Assembly: GCF_000753735.1 (NCBI RefSeq)
Contig: NZ_JPIN01000007.1
Location: 124,001 to 188,000, forward strand
Length of the DNA: 64,000 nucleotides
From: Pseudidiomarina atlantica
Lineage (GTDB): Bacteria; Pseudomonadota; Gammaproteobacteria; Enterobacterales; Alteromonadaceae
Reading direction: 5' to 3'
Under the pieces are notes generated by a model. The model did no database searches, was not told the origin of the DNA, and saw nothing but the letters and a program-made list of their open reading frames with translations. Shown in pieces: positions 9,555 to 18,831 of this stretch. Numbering within the stretch: position 1 is the first letter of the stretch; the number at the start of each line of letters is the position of its first letter. The position numbers and the translations under genes were made by a program.

Positions 9555-10349
9555 ATGCGTTTGCGTTTAATCTTCCTTCCGCTTATCACTTTTGCGCTAT
9601 TTGCCTGTAGCTCTTCGGCGCCGCCAAGTCGTTACAGCCAAGAACATGACAGTATCCCATCGCGTCTGCCCACCCCCGATGAGCTGATTGAACCAGAGCC
9701 ACGGGTCGAACCGCCAAGTCGTGGTGGCAATCGTACCTATACTTTATTTGGTCAAACCTACAACATTATTCCTGATGCCCGTGGTTTTAGTGAAGAAGGT
9801 TTAGCTTCTTGGTATGGCGAGAAATTTCACGGCCATTTAACTTCCAACGGTGAAACCTACGATATGTATGCCATGAGTGCCGCACATAAAACTTTGCCGT
9901 TGCCAACTTATGTACGCGTTACCAATCTTGCCAATCAACGTTCTGTAGTAGTTCGGGTCAATGACCGTGGTCCCTTTCATAGTAACCGCATTATCGACTT
10001 ATCCTATGTTGCGGCCTACAAGCTAGGTATGTTGGCAAACGGAACTGCACGCGTTCGGGTCGAGGCATTACACCCAGAAAACACCAATCAACAACTAGCA
10101 CTAACGACACCGCTAGCAGACGCCGGACAGTATTACGTGCAGGTTGTCGCCTCAAGCGATCCCCAGCGTAGTCGTGAGACCGCTGATCAACTTGCCGCAA
10201 CCTATGATGTGCCTGCAACTACTCAGCTGAAAAATGGTCTACATGCTGTGTTGCTTGGGCCCTTCGCTGCAACTGAAACGGATCAGATGCTGCAAAGATT
10301 ACGTGATGCTGGATTAGAAGGTGTATTTCGCGTTCCAGTGACCCCTTAA
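9555..10349 (+). CDS. rlpA: Septal ring lytic transglycosylase RlpA
   Basis: Outer-membrane lipoprotein; RlpA of Pseudomonas aeruginosa cleaves glycan strands lacking stem peptides, while E. coli RlpA appears inactive. The lipobox is LFAC (Cys18). The double-psi beta-barrel domain is at about residues 90-165 (GLASWYGEKFHGHLTSNGE, VRVTNLANQRSVVVRVNDRG) and a SPOR domain at about 195-262 (AGQYYVQVVAS to LEGVF). ATG 9555 is chosen because a GAGGTGA ribosome binding site lies just upstream; the GTG at 9549 falls inside that site. The 122 bp after rodA holds a perfect 12-bp palindrome, AAAGTTAACTTT (9479-9490), of unknown role. Confidence 0.95.
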   Translation: MRLRLIFLPLITFALFACSSSAPPSRYSQEHDSIPSRLPTPDELIEPEPRVEPPSRGGNRTYTLFGQTYNIIPDARGFSEEGLASWYGEKFHGHLTSNGETYDMYAMSAAHKTLPLPTYVRVTNLANQRSVVVRVNDRGPFHSNRIIDLSYVAAYKLGMLANGTARVRVEALHPENTNQQLALTTPLADAGQYYVQVVASSDPQRSRETADQLAATYDVPATTQLKNGLHAVLLGPFAATETDQMLQRLRDAGLEGVFRVPVTP

Positions 10350-10426
10350 GCAACTGCCTTTGCAGCTCAGCTGTGGTAGTATTTGTGCGCTAGATTTCCA
10401 TTTAAAAAAATTAGAGAAAGACAACC

Positions 10427-11587
10427 ATGCAATCTGTATTCAAACAGTTCACGCGAATCCTCACTGTGTGTGCCAGCCTAGTCATTGTTGCTGCCCACGC
10501 GCAAATCATTCCGCCACCTCCGCAAGTCAATGCGAAGGGTTATATTTTAGTGGATTACACCACCGGCTATGTGATCGCTGAAGGTAATGCTGATGACCAA
10601 TTAGCCCCCGCTAGCCTCACTAAAATGATGACCAGTTATATCATTGGTCGCGAGATTCAAGACGGCCGCATCGCACCTACTGATTTGGTCACCATCAGCG
10701 AAAATGCGTGGGCGAAAAATTTCCCTGAATCATCGAAGATGTTTATCGAAGTCGGCAAACAAGTCAGCGTCGAAGACCTCAACCGCGGCATCATCATCTC
10801 ATCAGGTAACGATGCCTGTGTGGCGATGGCTGAACATATCGCCGGTAGCGAATCAGCCTTTGCGGATATGATGAACACCTACGCGATTGAGCTTGGCATG
10901 AGCAATAGTAACTTTGCCAACAGTCATGGCCTGCCTGATCCGAATCAATACACCTCGCCGCGCGACATGGCAACATTAGCTGCAGCTCTGATTCGTGACG
11001 TTCCGCGCGAATATGAAATCTACGCTGAAAAAGAATTTACTTATAATTCCATTAAGCAATACAACCGTAACTCCTTGCTGTGGGATGCCAGCATGAATGT
11101 GGACGGTATCAAAACCGGCCATACTGAAGAGGCTGGCTACAGCCTAGTGACTTCTGCGTACGAAGGTGACACCCGCCTGATCGCAGTGGTCATGGGTACC
11201 AGCAGCGAACAAGCGCGTAAAGTAGAAAGCAAAAAGCTGTTAAATTACGGCTTCCGTTACTACGAGACCGTGCAGGCCTATAGCGCTGGTGATAGCTTCG
11301 TTGATCAACGTGTATGGGGCGGTGAAACGGACACTGTTGCGCTCGGTATTGCCGAAGACGCAGTGATGACCCTGCCACGCGGCCAGCGCGAGAATCTGAA
11401 AGCGAGCATTCAGCTCGACACAGTGCTTGAGGCACCGCTCACCAAAGGAACAACCGTCGGCACCGTGGCCATTCAATTTGAAGGTGACACGCTCGCGAGT
11501 TACCCTCTAGTGGTGCTTACTGACGTGCCTGAGGGCGGTATCTTTAAACAACTTACCGACTGGGTCTTACGCAAATTTGAGGAATAA
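10427..11587 (+). CDS. dacA: D-alanyl-D-alanine carboxypeptidase (PBP5/6 type)
   Basis: Removes the terminal D-alanine of the peptidoglycan pentapeptide in the periplasm. A signal peptide runs to AHA (residue ~25). Penicillin-binding motifs are in order: SLTK near residue 64, SGN near residue 125 (IISSGNDACVAMAEH) and KTGHT near residue 228. The C-terminal region ends in a basic amphipathic helix (GGIFKQLTDWVLRKFEE), the membrane anchor of this class. Length 386 aa is usual. A D-amino-acid aminotransferase gene follows after 6 bp, so released D-alanine may be recycled by the neighbour. Confidence 0.97.
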   Translation: MQSVFKQFTRILTVCASLVIVAAHAQIIPPPPQVNAKGYILVDYTTGYVIAEGNADDQLAPASLTKMMTSYIIGREIQDGRIAPTDLVTISENAWAKNFPESSKMFIEVGKQVSVEDLNRGIIISSGNDACVAMAEHIAGSESAFADMMNTYAIELGMSNSNFANSHGLPDPNQYTSPRDMATLAAALIRDVPREYEIYAEKEFTYNSIKQYNRNSLLWDASMNVDGIKTGHTEEAGYSLVTSAYEGDTRLIAVVMGTSSEQARKVESKKLLNYGFRYYETVQAYSAGDSFVDQRVWGGETDTVALGIAEDAVMTLPRGQRENLKASIQLDTVLEAPLTKGTTVGTVAIQFEGDTLASYPLVVLTDVPEGGIFKQLTDWVLRKFEE

Positions 11588-11593
11588 CACTCA

Positions 11594-12448
11594 ATGAGCT
11601 CTACAGTCTACCTGAACGGCGACTGGCTCGCCGCAGAACAAGCAAAAGTCTCGGTTTTTGACCGAGGCTTTTTGTTTGCGGATGGCATTTATGAAGTGGT
11701 GCCAGTTTATAGCGGCAAACCTTTCTTGCTTGAGCAACATTTGGCACGGCTTCACCGCTCGCTTGCGGCACTGACGATTCCCAGTCGCCCAGACCCCTTC
11801 TGGCACGATTTGATCACGCAGTTGCTAGAGCGCAATGCGATTGCCGATGGTTTGATTTATTTTCAGGTCACGCGCGGCGCCGAAGCACAACGCTCGCATT
11901 TACCGCAGACCGAGCTCGATCCCACCATTTTTGCCAGTGTCTCACCAATGCCAGTGCATTGGGACATCCCAGCGCCCGCCAAAGTCACACTATGTGAAGA
12001 CATTCGCTGGCTGCGCTGCGATATTAAAAGCATCAGTCTACTCGGCAATATCATGCTGAAACAGGTCGCCCAGCAACGTGGAGCACTCGAACCACTACTG
12101 CACCGTAATGGTCTGATCACCGAGGGCGCCTCCAGCAATTACTTTGCGGTTAAACATGGCATTTTATACACCGCCCCTGCTGACCACTTGATTTTGCCTG
12201 GCATCACCCGCATGTGGGTGCTGGAGTTAGCAAAACAGTTAGGCCTCGAGGTCCGCGAAGAAGCATTTAGTGCCACTGATCTAGCACAACTGGACGAGCT
12301 ATTCCTTACCAGCTCGAGTCGTGAGGTACAGCCTATCGGCCAAATTGATGATATAATCATCGGTGCTGGTCGTTGTGGCCCCGTTACCGCTAAGCTAGCG
12401 GAGGCCTTTCACGCGAGCAAGCAAGCTTATTTAAGTAAGGAGTCGTAA
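11594..12448 (+). CDS. dat: D-amino-acid aminotransferase (class IV PLP enzyme)
   Basis: Fold-type IV PLP enzyme that most likely interconverts D-alanine and 2-oxoglutarate with pyruvate and D-glutamate. Family features: N-terminal VYLNGDWLAAEQAKVSVFDRG, RGFLFADGIYEVVPVYSG, the PLP-binding lysine in CDIKSISLLGN, and EGASSNYFAV, followed by LTSSSREVQPI. The VFDRGFLFADGIYEVVPVY pattern is closer to D-alanine aminotransferases than to IlvE or PabC, but 4-amino-4-deoxychorismate lyase or a branched-chain enzyme cannot be fully excluded. It lies directly between dacA and ybeD on the same strand with gaps of 6 and 3 bp, which fits D-alanine metabolism. Confidence 0.88.
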   Translation: MSSTVYLNGDWLAAEQAKVSVFDRGFLFADGIYEVVPVYSGKPFLLEQHLARLHRSLAALTIPSRPDPFWHDLITQLLERNAIADGLIYFQVTRGAEAQRSHLPQTELDPTIFASVSPMPVHWDIPAPAKVTLCEDIRWLRCDIKSISLLGNIMLKQVAQQRGALEPLLHRNGLITEGASSNYFAVKHGILYTAPADHLILPGITRMWVLELAKQLGLEVREEAFSATDLAQLDELFLTSSSREVQPIGQIDDIIIGAGRCGPVTAKLAEAFHASKQAYLSKES

Positions 12449-12451
12449 GAC

Positions 12452-12718
12452 ATGCAAAAAACCCGTTTCGATGAGCTGGTTGAATTTCCATGCCACTTCA
12501 CTTTCAAAGTGATGGGCTTGGCTAAACCAGATCTACCCGACGCGGTGGTGGCTGTTGCGCAAGAACATGCCCCTGGCGATTATAGCCCGAGCGTAAAGCC
12601 TAGCAGCAAAGGTAATTACCACTCGGTTTCGATTCAGGTCAAAGTCGAAAGTCAGACCCACATCGAAACCCTTTACAAGGCGTTAGCTGACATCGAAGAT
12701 GTGCGCTATGTCCTCTAA
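12452..12718 (+). CDS. ybeD: YbeD family protein (DUF493)
   Basis: Small ACT-like fold protein of unknown biochemical role, 88 aa, the size of E. coli YbeD (87). Conserved segments are [15 protein letters not shown] and [14 protein letters not shown], ending in [11 protein letters not shown]. It lies immediately upstream of lipB and its 3' end overlaps lipB, the arrangement found in many gammaproteobacteria. A role connected with lipoate attachment has been suggested from this linkage only. Confidence 0.93.
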   Translation: MQKTRFDELVEFPCHFTFKVMGLAKPDLPDAVVAVAQEHAPGDYSPSVKPSSKGNYHSVSIQVKVESQTHIETLYKALADIEDVRYVL

Positions 12719-13373
12719 GCTGCTCATCCGACAGCTCGGTAGACAAGCCTACGAGCCCGTTTGGCACGCGATGCAAAAATTTACCGATGAGCGCGATAGC
12801 GACTCGGTCGATCAGCTGTGGGTGTTGGAACATGACCCCGTGTTTACCCAAGGTCAAGCCGGTAAAGCTGAGCATTTACTAGCGCCTGGTGACATCCCTG
12901 TGGTTAAAGTCGACCGCGGAGGTCAAGTAACCTACCACGGCCCCGGACAATTGGTGGTTTATTTTTTACTCGACCTTCGTCGTTTAAAAATCGGCGTCCG
13001 CCAATTAGTGACCCACATTGAAGAAACGATCGTAGCTGTTATGCAAGAGTATGGTATTGAAGCCGCGGCACGACCCGACGCTCCTGGCGTGTATGTAGGC
13101 AGCGACAAGCTCTGTTCGTTGGGTTTAAGGATCCGTAAAGGATGCTCGTTTCACGGTTTAGCGCTCAACGTGAATATGGACTTAAGTCCATTTTTACGCA
13201 TTAATCCCTGCGGCTACGCCGGCATGCAGATGGTACAAAGCAAAGATTTAGGTGGCCCGCAAAACGTTAGCGAAGCAGCAGCAAGAGTCTGCAAAATATT
13301 CGCCGAGCGTTTGGGTTACCAAGACATTCATGAACAGACAGGATTTGAACAAGCCTATGTCGAAGCCAGTTAG
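12708..13373 (+). CDS. lipB: Octanoyl-[ACP]:protein N-octanoyltransferase
   Basis: Transfers octanoate from acyl carrier protein to the lipoyl domains of dehydrogenase complexes, the first step of lipoate synthesis. Signature [14 protein letters not shown] is present, with the catalytic lysine in [19 protein letters not shown] and the catalytic cysteine in [12 protein letters not shown]. Start ATG 12708 gives [11 protein letters not shown]; an alternative ATG at 12699 adds three residues. It overlaps the end of ybeD by 11 bp (20 bp from the earlier start) and overlaps the start of lipA by 17 bp. Confidence 0.96.
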   Translation: MSSKLLIRQLGRQAYEPVWHAMQKFTDERDSDSVDQLWVLEHDPVFTQGQAGKAEHLLAPGDIPVVKVDRGGQVTYHGPGQLVVYFLLDLRRLKIGVRQLVTHIEETIVAVMQEYGIEAAARPDAPGVYVGSDKLCSLGLRIRKGCSFHGLALNVNMDLSPFLRINPCGYAGMQMVQSKDLGGPQNVSEAAARVCKIFAERLGYQDIHEQTGFEQAYVEAS

Positions 13374-14322
13374 AGTTGAACCCGGAGTAAAACTTCGCGA
13401 CGCCGATAAAATGGCGCTGATCCCGGTGAAAGTGGTCCCAACTGAGCGTGACCAGATGTTGCGTAAGCCAGAGTGGTTGAAGGTAAAATTACCTTCTTCA
13501 ACTCAACGCATCGACGAAATCAAGCAAGCAATGCGCAAGCATGGCTTACACTCAGTGTGTGAAGAAGCTTCGTGTCCTAACCTACCCGAGTGCTTCAACC
13601 ACGGTACCGCGACCTTTATGATATTAGGTGCGATCTGTACCCGCCGTTGCCCATTTTGTGACGTTGCCCATGGTCGTCCACTGCCAGTAGACCCAGACGA
13701 AGCAGTTAAACTTGGCGCGACTATTCGCGATATGAAAGTAAAATATGTGGTGATCACCTCGGTAGATCGTGACGATTTGCGCGATGGCGGTGCTCAGCAC
13801 TTCGCCGACTGTATTCGTGAGATCCGTGAGCAGTCACCTGGCATCCAAGTTGAAATTTTGGTGCCTGACTTCCGTGGTCGTATGCAAGTTGCGCTGGACA
13901 TCTTGCGTGATGAAGCCCCTGATGTATTCAATCATAACCTTGAGACTGTGCCGCGCATGTACAAAGCCGCACGTCCTGGGGCTAACTATCAGTGGTCATT
14001 GGACCTACTGCGGCGCTATAAAGAAGAGCGCCCTGACATTCGTACTAAATCCGGCTTAATGGTTGGACTTGGTGAGACCAACGAAGAGATCCTTGACGTG
14101 ATGCGTGACTTACGCGCGCACAACGTCGACATGTTAACCATCGGTCAGTATTTGCAACCGAGTCGTCATCATTTGCCGGTCACTCGTTATGTAACTCCTG
14201 ACGAATTTGAAATGTTCCGGATTGAAGGCGAGAAAATGGGCTTCACCCATATCGCTAGCGGTCCTTTAGTGCGGTCTTCGTATCACGCCGACTTGCAAGC
14301 AGCCGGCAAAGAAGTCAAATAG
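13357..14322 (+). CDS. lipA: Lipoyl synthase (radical SAM)
   Basis: Inserts two sulfur atoms into protein-bound octanoyl chains using two [4Fe-4S] clusters. The auxiliary cluster motif [12 protein letters not shown] and the radical-SAM motif CTRRCPFC are intact, along with [15 protein letters not shown] and [13 protein letters not shown]. The start is set at ATG 13357: the product [20 protein letters not shown] is collinear with E. coli LipA and has the same length, 321 aa. The open frame continues upstream into lipB, but those codons have no family similarity. Confidence 0.97.
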   Translation: MSKPVRVEPGVKLRDADKMALIPVKVVPTERDQMLRKPEWLKVKLPSSTQRIDEIKQAMRKHGLHSVCEEASCPNLPECFNHGTATFMILGAICTRRCPFCDVAHGRPLPVDPDEAVKLGATIRDMKVKYVVITSVDRDDLRDGGAQHFADCIREIREQSPGIQVEILVPDFRGRMQVALDILRDEAPDVFNHNLETVPRMYKAARPGANYQWSLDLLRRYKEERPDIRTKSGLMVGLGETNEEILDVMRDLRAHNVDMLTIGQYLQPSRHHLPVTRYVTPDEFEMFRIEGEKMGFTHIASGPLVRSSYHADLQAAGKEVK

Positions 14323-14332
14323 GAGTGATCCC

Positions 14333-14728
14333 ATGAGCACGTTGATTTGGTGTTTGCTAATTGCTGGACTTTTACCCATTGCCGCAAAAGCCCCAGTGGT
14401 CTACTTCCAAAACCGTGACAACGGTTACGATAACCATCATCCTCGTGCTCAACAACAACGTTTGACTGGTGCAGGTGCCCGCGCTGTTGCAGGCCACTAT
14501 AATGCCTATGAAGCTTTTCCACTGTTTGCCGCCGCGGTCATTTTAGTGATCGCGACCGGACATACAGGTGCTTTTAATCAGTGGCTCGCAGTGGGGTTTG
14601 TGGTTTTTCGTGTGTTCTATCACATTCTCTATTTGGCCGACTGGGATAAACTACGCAGTTTAGTCTGGTTATTCGCCCTGCTCTGTCCAGTGATCATGAT
14701 CGCGCAAACCGCTATCCAAGCCAGCTAA
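14333..14728 (+). CDS. MAPEG family membrane protein
   Basis: 131-residue protein with four hydrophobic helices and the bacterial MAPEG pattern: QQRLTGAGARAVAGHYNAYEAFPLF followed by FRVFYHILYLADWDKLRSLVW. Members of this family include glutathione transferases and peroxidases, but the small bacterial proteins are mostly uncharacterised, so no substrate is proposed. A ribosome binding site AGGAG precedes the ATG by 7 bp. It follows lipA by 10 bp and probably shares its transcript. Its last 60 bp overlap the 3' end of the convergent zincin gene. Confidence 0.88.
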   Translation: MSTLIWCLLIAGLLPIAAKAPVVYFQNRDNGYDNHHPRAQQQRLTGAGARAVAGHYNAYEAFPLFAAAVILVIATGHTGAFNQWLAVGFVVFRVFYHILYLADWDKLRSLVWLFALLCPVIMIAQTAIQAS

Positions 14729-15577
14729 ATAAGCTTTGGCCAGGCTGAGATACAGTTCTGGCCAATAATTTACATCGTGATACTGCATCGCCGTCCACTC
14801 AGCGATCGGCTTCCAGCTAAAAACACCCTCGACGTTAGCACATGTAGGACTGGGAAACAGTCCTATTTCCTGCTGCGCTGAGCTGCCTAATCGCCAACGG
14901 CCGTTGGCTTGTTGTTCACCAAGTTGCCGCCAATCAGGCACCGCATCGCGCCATGGTAATTGCTGCCACAAAGCGCGCAATGCGGCTGGCGACATTTCGG
15001 TCGTATCCGTTAGCACCACATTCAGCGAAGCGTGCTGATAACGCCCCTGACAGAAGCGCTCAGCGAGCTTTACCGACATCGGGTACTCATCGGCAAAGCC
15101 AAGCCAATGGCCGATTTCATGGGCCAGCAGATCAACATCAGCGTCGAGCGGCAATACTATTTGTGTTGCGTCAGCACTGGCGGTTTGGGTAGCAGTTAAT
15201 ATAATCTGGCGTTGATCAAGCTCACGCGGTAACAACGCGGGTTTACAACGCGCTCGCTGGCGTTCACCTTCAGTTTTGCACTGTAAATCAGTCGTTGTTT
15301 GATAGCTACGTAAGGTCAGACAGTCAAACAGCGGAAACAAGGGATGCTGCGCCCAATCGTCAAGTAACTGGGTAACTGTCGCAGCGGCAGTAGCAGGAAA
15401 CCACAAGGTTGCATCGGCGGTGCTTTCGGTGCAAATGACAGCAGGCGATTGCGCTACAGTTGGCGCCACACTGCTAGGCAGCGCCGGCATCCCCCATTGC
15501 TGCAGTAATAATGCGAAACTAGCGCTGTGCGGCAGCCAACGCTTGCTGTTGGCTCCAATCCATCTCAATCCCAGCAT
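14669..15577 (-). CDS. Putative exported zincin metallopeptidase
   Basis: Unrecognised protein with a clear zinc-protease motif, HEIGHWLGFADEY at about residues 153-165: HExxHxxG plus a following DEY, as in zincin metallopeptidases. From ATG 15577 it is 302 aa. This start has TGGAG 7 bp upstream and gives an export-like N-terminus: basic residues, a hydrophobic stretch FALLLQQWGMPAL, and a possible cleavage after residues VAQS. At least six cysteines follow, which suits a disulfide-bonded exported protein. It begins 59 bp inside the end of nlpI and its tail overlaps the convergent MAPEG gene by 60 bp. Substrate is unknown; a link with the NlpI-regulated murein endopeptidase system is only an inference from position. 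Confidence 0.75.
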   Translation of the reverse strand: MLGLRWIGANSKRWLPHSASFALLLQQWGMPALPSSVAPTVAQSPAVICTESTADATLWFPATAAATVTQLLDDWAQHPLFPLFDCLTLRSYQTTTDLQCKTEGERQRARCKPALLPRELDQRQIILTATQTASADATQIVLPLDADVDLLAHEIGHWLGFADEYPMSVKLAERFCQGRYQHASLNVVLTDTTEMSPAALRALWQQLPWRDAVPDWRQLGEQQANGRWRLGSSAQQEIGLFPSPTCANVEGVFSWKPIAEWTAMQYHDVNYWPELYLSLAKAYLAGLDSGLRDHDHWTEQGE

Positions 15578-16418
15578 AGCGGTGCTCCAAAAACATGTGA
15601 ACATTGGTGGTCAGCGCTAGGCGGAAATAGACCGCAGCAGTATCCCATTCGCCCTGGAGTTGTTTGTATTTGCCTAAATAGAAATACACTTCGCACATTC
15701 TTTCAGCGAGGGTTTCATCACTGGCCATCGATTGCGTTGCATAGGATTGCAGAAACTCTTGTTCGCTCATGGCGCCCAAGTACAAGTCAACAATACCCCA
15801 CGCCCACTTATCACTTGCGTGTTCTAAGCGCGCTTCAGCGAGTTGTTCAGTTGCATCTTCGAGCTCTACTTCAACCTCGATAAGAAAGCGCCAAATGGAA
15901 CGGTACGGGTCACTGGGGTCGAGCTCAAAATAACGTTGTAAATCAGCACTGGCTAAGTCAAAGCGTGCGTCATAATAGGCGGCCACACCACGATTCAAAT
16001 ACGCATAGGGATGTTCAGGCTCGAGTTCAAGCGCGGCATCCAATGCCTCGTAGGCATATTCGTACTGGCCAATTTGCGTGTACTGAATACCGAGATAATT
16101 ATAGGCGTCGGCTAAGCGCGGTTGATAGTCTAGCGCTCGATTAAAATCGATACGCGCCAGTACATTCAGGCCCAAGGCATCGTATAAACTGCCACGACGG
16201 TAGAGTAATTGCCCGATCGCTTCACTATCTAATTCTTCAGCACCATGACTGAGTACTTCATTGAGCTTCGCAACTTCTAACTGGTAGCGTTCATCGGCAA
16301 CTTGTGGCGCAGCGACCACCAACTGTCCCAGCGGCGTCGAGGTTCCATCTGGCGTGCCCACGCAACCGCTTAGCAACCAGCACCCAAGCACGGCAACCGT
16401 TATCTTTCGAAGCTTCAT
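15519..16418 (-). CDS. nlpI: TPR lipoprotein NlpI
   Basis: Outer-membrane lipoprotein; in E. coli NlpI is an adaptor that presents the murein endopeptidase MepS to the protease Prc. Lipobox LLSGC gives Cys19. The body is made of tetratricopeptide repeats (LYRRGSLYDALGLNVLARIDFNRALDYQP, YNYLGIQYTQIGQYEYAYEALDAALELEP as separate units). Length 299 aa is close to E. coli NlpI (294). It lies directly downstream of pnp on the same strand, as in E. coli, with a strong terminator between them. The downstream zincin gene starts within its last 59 bp. Confidence 0.94.
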   Translation of the reverse strand: MKLRKITVAVLGCWLLSGCVGTPDGTSTPLGQLVVAAPQVADERYQLEVAKLNEVLSHGAEELDSEAIGQLLYRRGSLYDALGLNVLARIDFNRALDYQPRLADAYNYLGIQYTQIGQYEYAYEALDAALELEPEHPYAYLNRGVAAYYDARFDLASADLQRYFELDPSDPYRSIWRFLIEVEVELEDATEQLAEARLEHASDKWAWGIVDLYLGAMSEQEFLQSYATQSMASDETLAERMCEVYFYLGKYKQLQGEWDTAAVYFRLALTTNVHMFLEHRYAGIEMDWSQQQALAAAQR

Positions 16419-16473
16419 ACGACTTATCCTTTACCTTCTCTTTGCTGCCATCATACCCCAGCTTGCTAACAAA

Positions 16474-16499
16474 AAGAAAAGGGGCCGAGGCCCCTTTTC
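16474..16499 (-). terminator. Rho-independent terminator after pnp
   Basis: A G:C-rich hairpin (GGGGCC / GGCCCC core flanked by AAAA and TTTT) is followed on the minus strand by CTTTTTG. It lies 34 bp after the pnp stop codon and before nlpI, so nlpI probably has its own promoter in the remaining gap or depends on readthrough. Confidence 0.88.
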
Positions 16500-16532
16500 A
16501 TACTTACTTTGTAAATAAACCTTTAGTTTGGT

Positions 16533-18671
16533 TTATTCAGCGTCGTCTTGCTGCTCTGCTGCAGGTTCAGCTGCTGGCTCAGCGGCTGGCTTTTCTGCCG
16601 CATCTTTCATGCTCAAACGAACGCGGCCTTGACGGTCAATTTCGAGTACTTTGACTGGCACGGTATCGCCAACTTTCAAGTATTCGTTGACATCGTTCAC
16701 GCGCTCTTCAGCGATTTGTGAGATGTGCACCAAACCGTCTTTACCCGGTAGAATCGTCACAAAGGCACCGAAATCAACGATACGAGCAACTTTACCATGA
16801 TAAATGCGACCTACTTCAACATCGGCAGTCAAAGCTTCAATACGGCTAATGGCTGCTTGCGCTGACTCAGAATCAGTTGCCGCGATACGCACTGTACCAT
16901 CATCATTAATTTCGATGTTAGTGTTGGTACTTTCAGTCAACTCGCGAATAACCGCACCACCTTTACCAATCACATCACGAATCTTGTCTGGATTGATTTT
17001 CATGGTGTGATAACGCGGTGCAAAATCAGATAGCTCTTCACGTGCACCTGAAATCGCTTGGTCCATCACGTTAAGAATGTGCAAACGAGCGGCTTTTGCT
17101 TGCTCTAATGCCTGCTCCATGATTTCACGAGTGATACCGTCAATCTTGATATCCATCTGCAAGGCAGTGACGCCGTCTTTGCTACCAGCAACTTTAAAGT
17201 CCATGTCACCCAAGTGATCTTCATCACCTAAGATGTCAGAAAGCACCACAAATTTGTCGCCTTCTTTTACTAGACCCATTGCGATGCCCGCAACAGATGC
17301 TTTGATCGGTACGCCCGCGTCCATCAATGCCAGTGAAGTACCGCACACTGATGCCATTGAGCTTGAACCGTTTGATTCAGTGATTTCTGAAACCACACGA
17401 ATGGTGTACGGGAATTCATCTTGAGATGGCATCACCGCTTGTACGCCACGTTTAGCAAGACGACCGTGACCAATTTCACGACGCTTCGGCGAACCGACCA
17501 TGCCGGTTTCACCCACACAGTACGGAGGGAAGTTGTAATGCAACATGAAGCGGTTATTGCTTGAACCAATGAGGTCATCGATCATCTGTGCATCACGCTC
17601 GGTACCAAGCGTAGCGGCGACTAATGCCTGCGTTTCACCACGGGTAAATACGGCAGAACCATGCACCCGCGGCAAGATACCGGTGGCGATGTGTAAGCCA
17701 CGAACCATATCTGGGTCACGACCATCGATACGTTTCTCACCGGCGATGATACGGCTACGTACAACGTCACTTTCCAAGGCGTGGAAGATATCGCCGATTT
17801 CTTTTGCGTTCAGTGTTTCGTCTTCAGCTGTCAATTGCGCGACAACTTCATCACGTAATTTTGAGATTTGCTCATAGCGCTCAGCTTTTTCAGTGATGCG
17901 ATACGCATCGCCAATGCCTTGCTCGGCAAGTGCTTTAATTTTGTTCTTCAGTTCCGTATTTTCTGCAGGTGCCTGCCAATCCCACTTCGGTTTACCCGCT
18001 TCAGCAGTAAACTCGTTGATGGCGTTGATCACTGTTTGCATTTGCTCGTGACCATAAACCACTGCGCCTAACATGGTGTCTTCAGACAACAATTGCGCTT
18101 CAGATTCAACCATCAATACCGCTGATTCAGTACCCGCTACCACCAAATCAAGCTTCGATTCAGCAAGCTCATCTAAAGTTGGGTTCAGCACGTACTCATC
18201 GTTAATAACACCAACGCGTGCCGCACCGATTGGACCTGCAAATGGGACACCGGCAATCGACAAGGCAGCAGATGCGCCGATCAATGCAACGATATCAGGG
18301 CTCACTTGCGGGTTTACTGAAACCACGGTGGCAATGATTTGTACTTCGTTCTTGAAACCCTCTGGGAACAGAGGACGAATCGGACGGTCAATCAGACGCG
18401 ACGTCAGTGTTTCGTTTTCTGAAGGACGACCTTCACGTTTGAAGAAGCCGCCTGGAATTTTACCTGCAGCGTAGGTACGCTCTTGATAATTGACTGTTAA
18501 TGGGAAGAAATCTTGACCTTCTTTAGCTTCTTTTTTAGCCACTACAGTTACTAAAACAGTAGTGTCGTCCATGCTAGCTAGCACGGCTCCGGTCGCTTGG
18601 CGCGCCATCGCACCGGTTTCTAGGGTCACTGTGTGACGACCGTATTCAAATTGCTTGGTAATTGGATTCAC
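16533..18671 (-). CDS. pnp: Polyribonucleotide nucleotidyltransferase (PNPase)
   Basis: Phosphorolytic 3'-5' exoribonuclease and degradosome subunit. Two RNase PH domains ([12 protein letters not shown] in the first; RMDIKIDGI-type region with [15 protein letters not shown] in the second) flank an alpha-helical linker, followed by a KH domain ([18 protein letters not shown]) and an S1 domain ([18 protein letters not shown]). Length 712 aa is typical. The C-terminal tail is Ala/Glu/Pro-rich. It follows rpsO with a 160-bp leader containing a long inverted repeat (18705-18775), in the position where E. coli pnp has its RNase III-cleaved hairpin. Confidence 0.98.
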   Translation of the reverse strand: MNPITKQFEYGRHTVTLETGAMARQATGAVLASMDDTTVLVTVVAKKEAKEGQDFFPLTVNYQERTYAAGKIPGGFFKREGRPSENETLTSRLIDRPIRPLFPEGFKNEVQIIATVVSVNPQVSPDIVALIGASAALSIAGVPFAGPIGAARVGVINDEYVLNPTLDELAESKLDLVVAGTESAVLMVESEAQLLSEDTMLGAVVYGHEQMQTVINAINEFTAEAGKPKWDWQAPAENTELKNKIKALAEQGIGDAYRITEKAERYEQISKLRDEVVAQLTAEDETLNAKEIGDIFHALESDVVRSRIIAGEKRIDGRDPDMVRGLHIATGILPRVHGSAVFTRGETQALVAATLGTERDAQMIDDLIGSSNNRFMLHYNFPPYCVGETGMVGSPKRREIGHGRLAKRGVQAVMPSQDEFPYTIRVVSEITESNGSSSMASVCGTSLALMDAGVPIKASVAGIAMGLVKEGDKFVVLSDILGDEDHLGDMDFKVAGSKDGVTALQMDIKIDGITREIMEQALEQAKAARLHILNVMDQAISGAREELSDFAPRYHTMKINPDKIRDVIGKGGAVIRELTESTNTNIEINDDGTVRIAATDSESAQAAISRIEALTADVEVGRIYHGKVARIVDFGAFVTILPGKDGLVHISQIAEERVNDVNEYLKVGDTVPVKVLEIDRQGRVRLSMKDAAEKPAAEPAAEPAAEQQDDAE

Positions 18672-18704
18672 GTTTTTTTCCTTTCCTACTTTCTTCTCTA
18701 AATT

Positions 18705-18775
18705 CGTTACTCGTTACTCGTTATTCGTTAATTGGCAGACTTACTCCACTAACGAATAACGACTAACGAATAACG
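18705..18775. repeat. Heptad-based inverted repeat, copy 1 (pnp leader)
   Basis: Two 26-base arms (18705-18730 and 18750-18775) built from repeated CGTTAYT / TAACGAR heptads are separated by 19 bases. In the minus-strand RNA the arms would pair over 26 positions with 24 Watson-Crick pairs, one G:U and one G:G mismatch. The same heptads form a second element at 40113-40180, so this is a dispersed repeat family. Position in the pnp leader suggests a role as an RNase III target. Confidence 0.85.
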
Positions 18776-18794
18776 CTCTCGGTATTCTATAAGT

Positions 18795-18819
18795 AAAAAG
18801 GGGCCTTGCGGCCCCCTTT
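18795..18819 (-). terminator. Rho-independent terminator after rpsO
   Basis: Stem GGGGCC/GGCCCC with a four-base loop (18800-18815) is followed by TTTTTA on the minus strand, 12 bp after the rpsO stop codon. Readthrough or a promoter downstream must supply pnp; TATAGAAT at about 18784-18791 resembles a -10 box but I see no convincing -35. Confidence 0.88.
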
Positions 18820-18831
18820 CATGAACATTGC

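Noticed and set aside
13252-13356. Earlier start for lipA inside lipB
   Set aside because: The extra 35 codons show no family similarity, and the start at 13357 gives the exact E. coli length and N-terminus.
18703-18775. CRISPR-like or tandem repeat array at 18.7 kb
   Set aside because: Heptads are arranged as two inverted arms, with no unique spacers of constant length and no cas genes.
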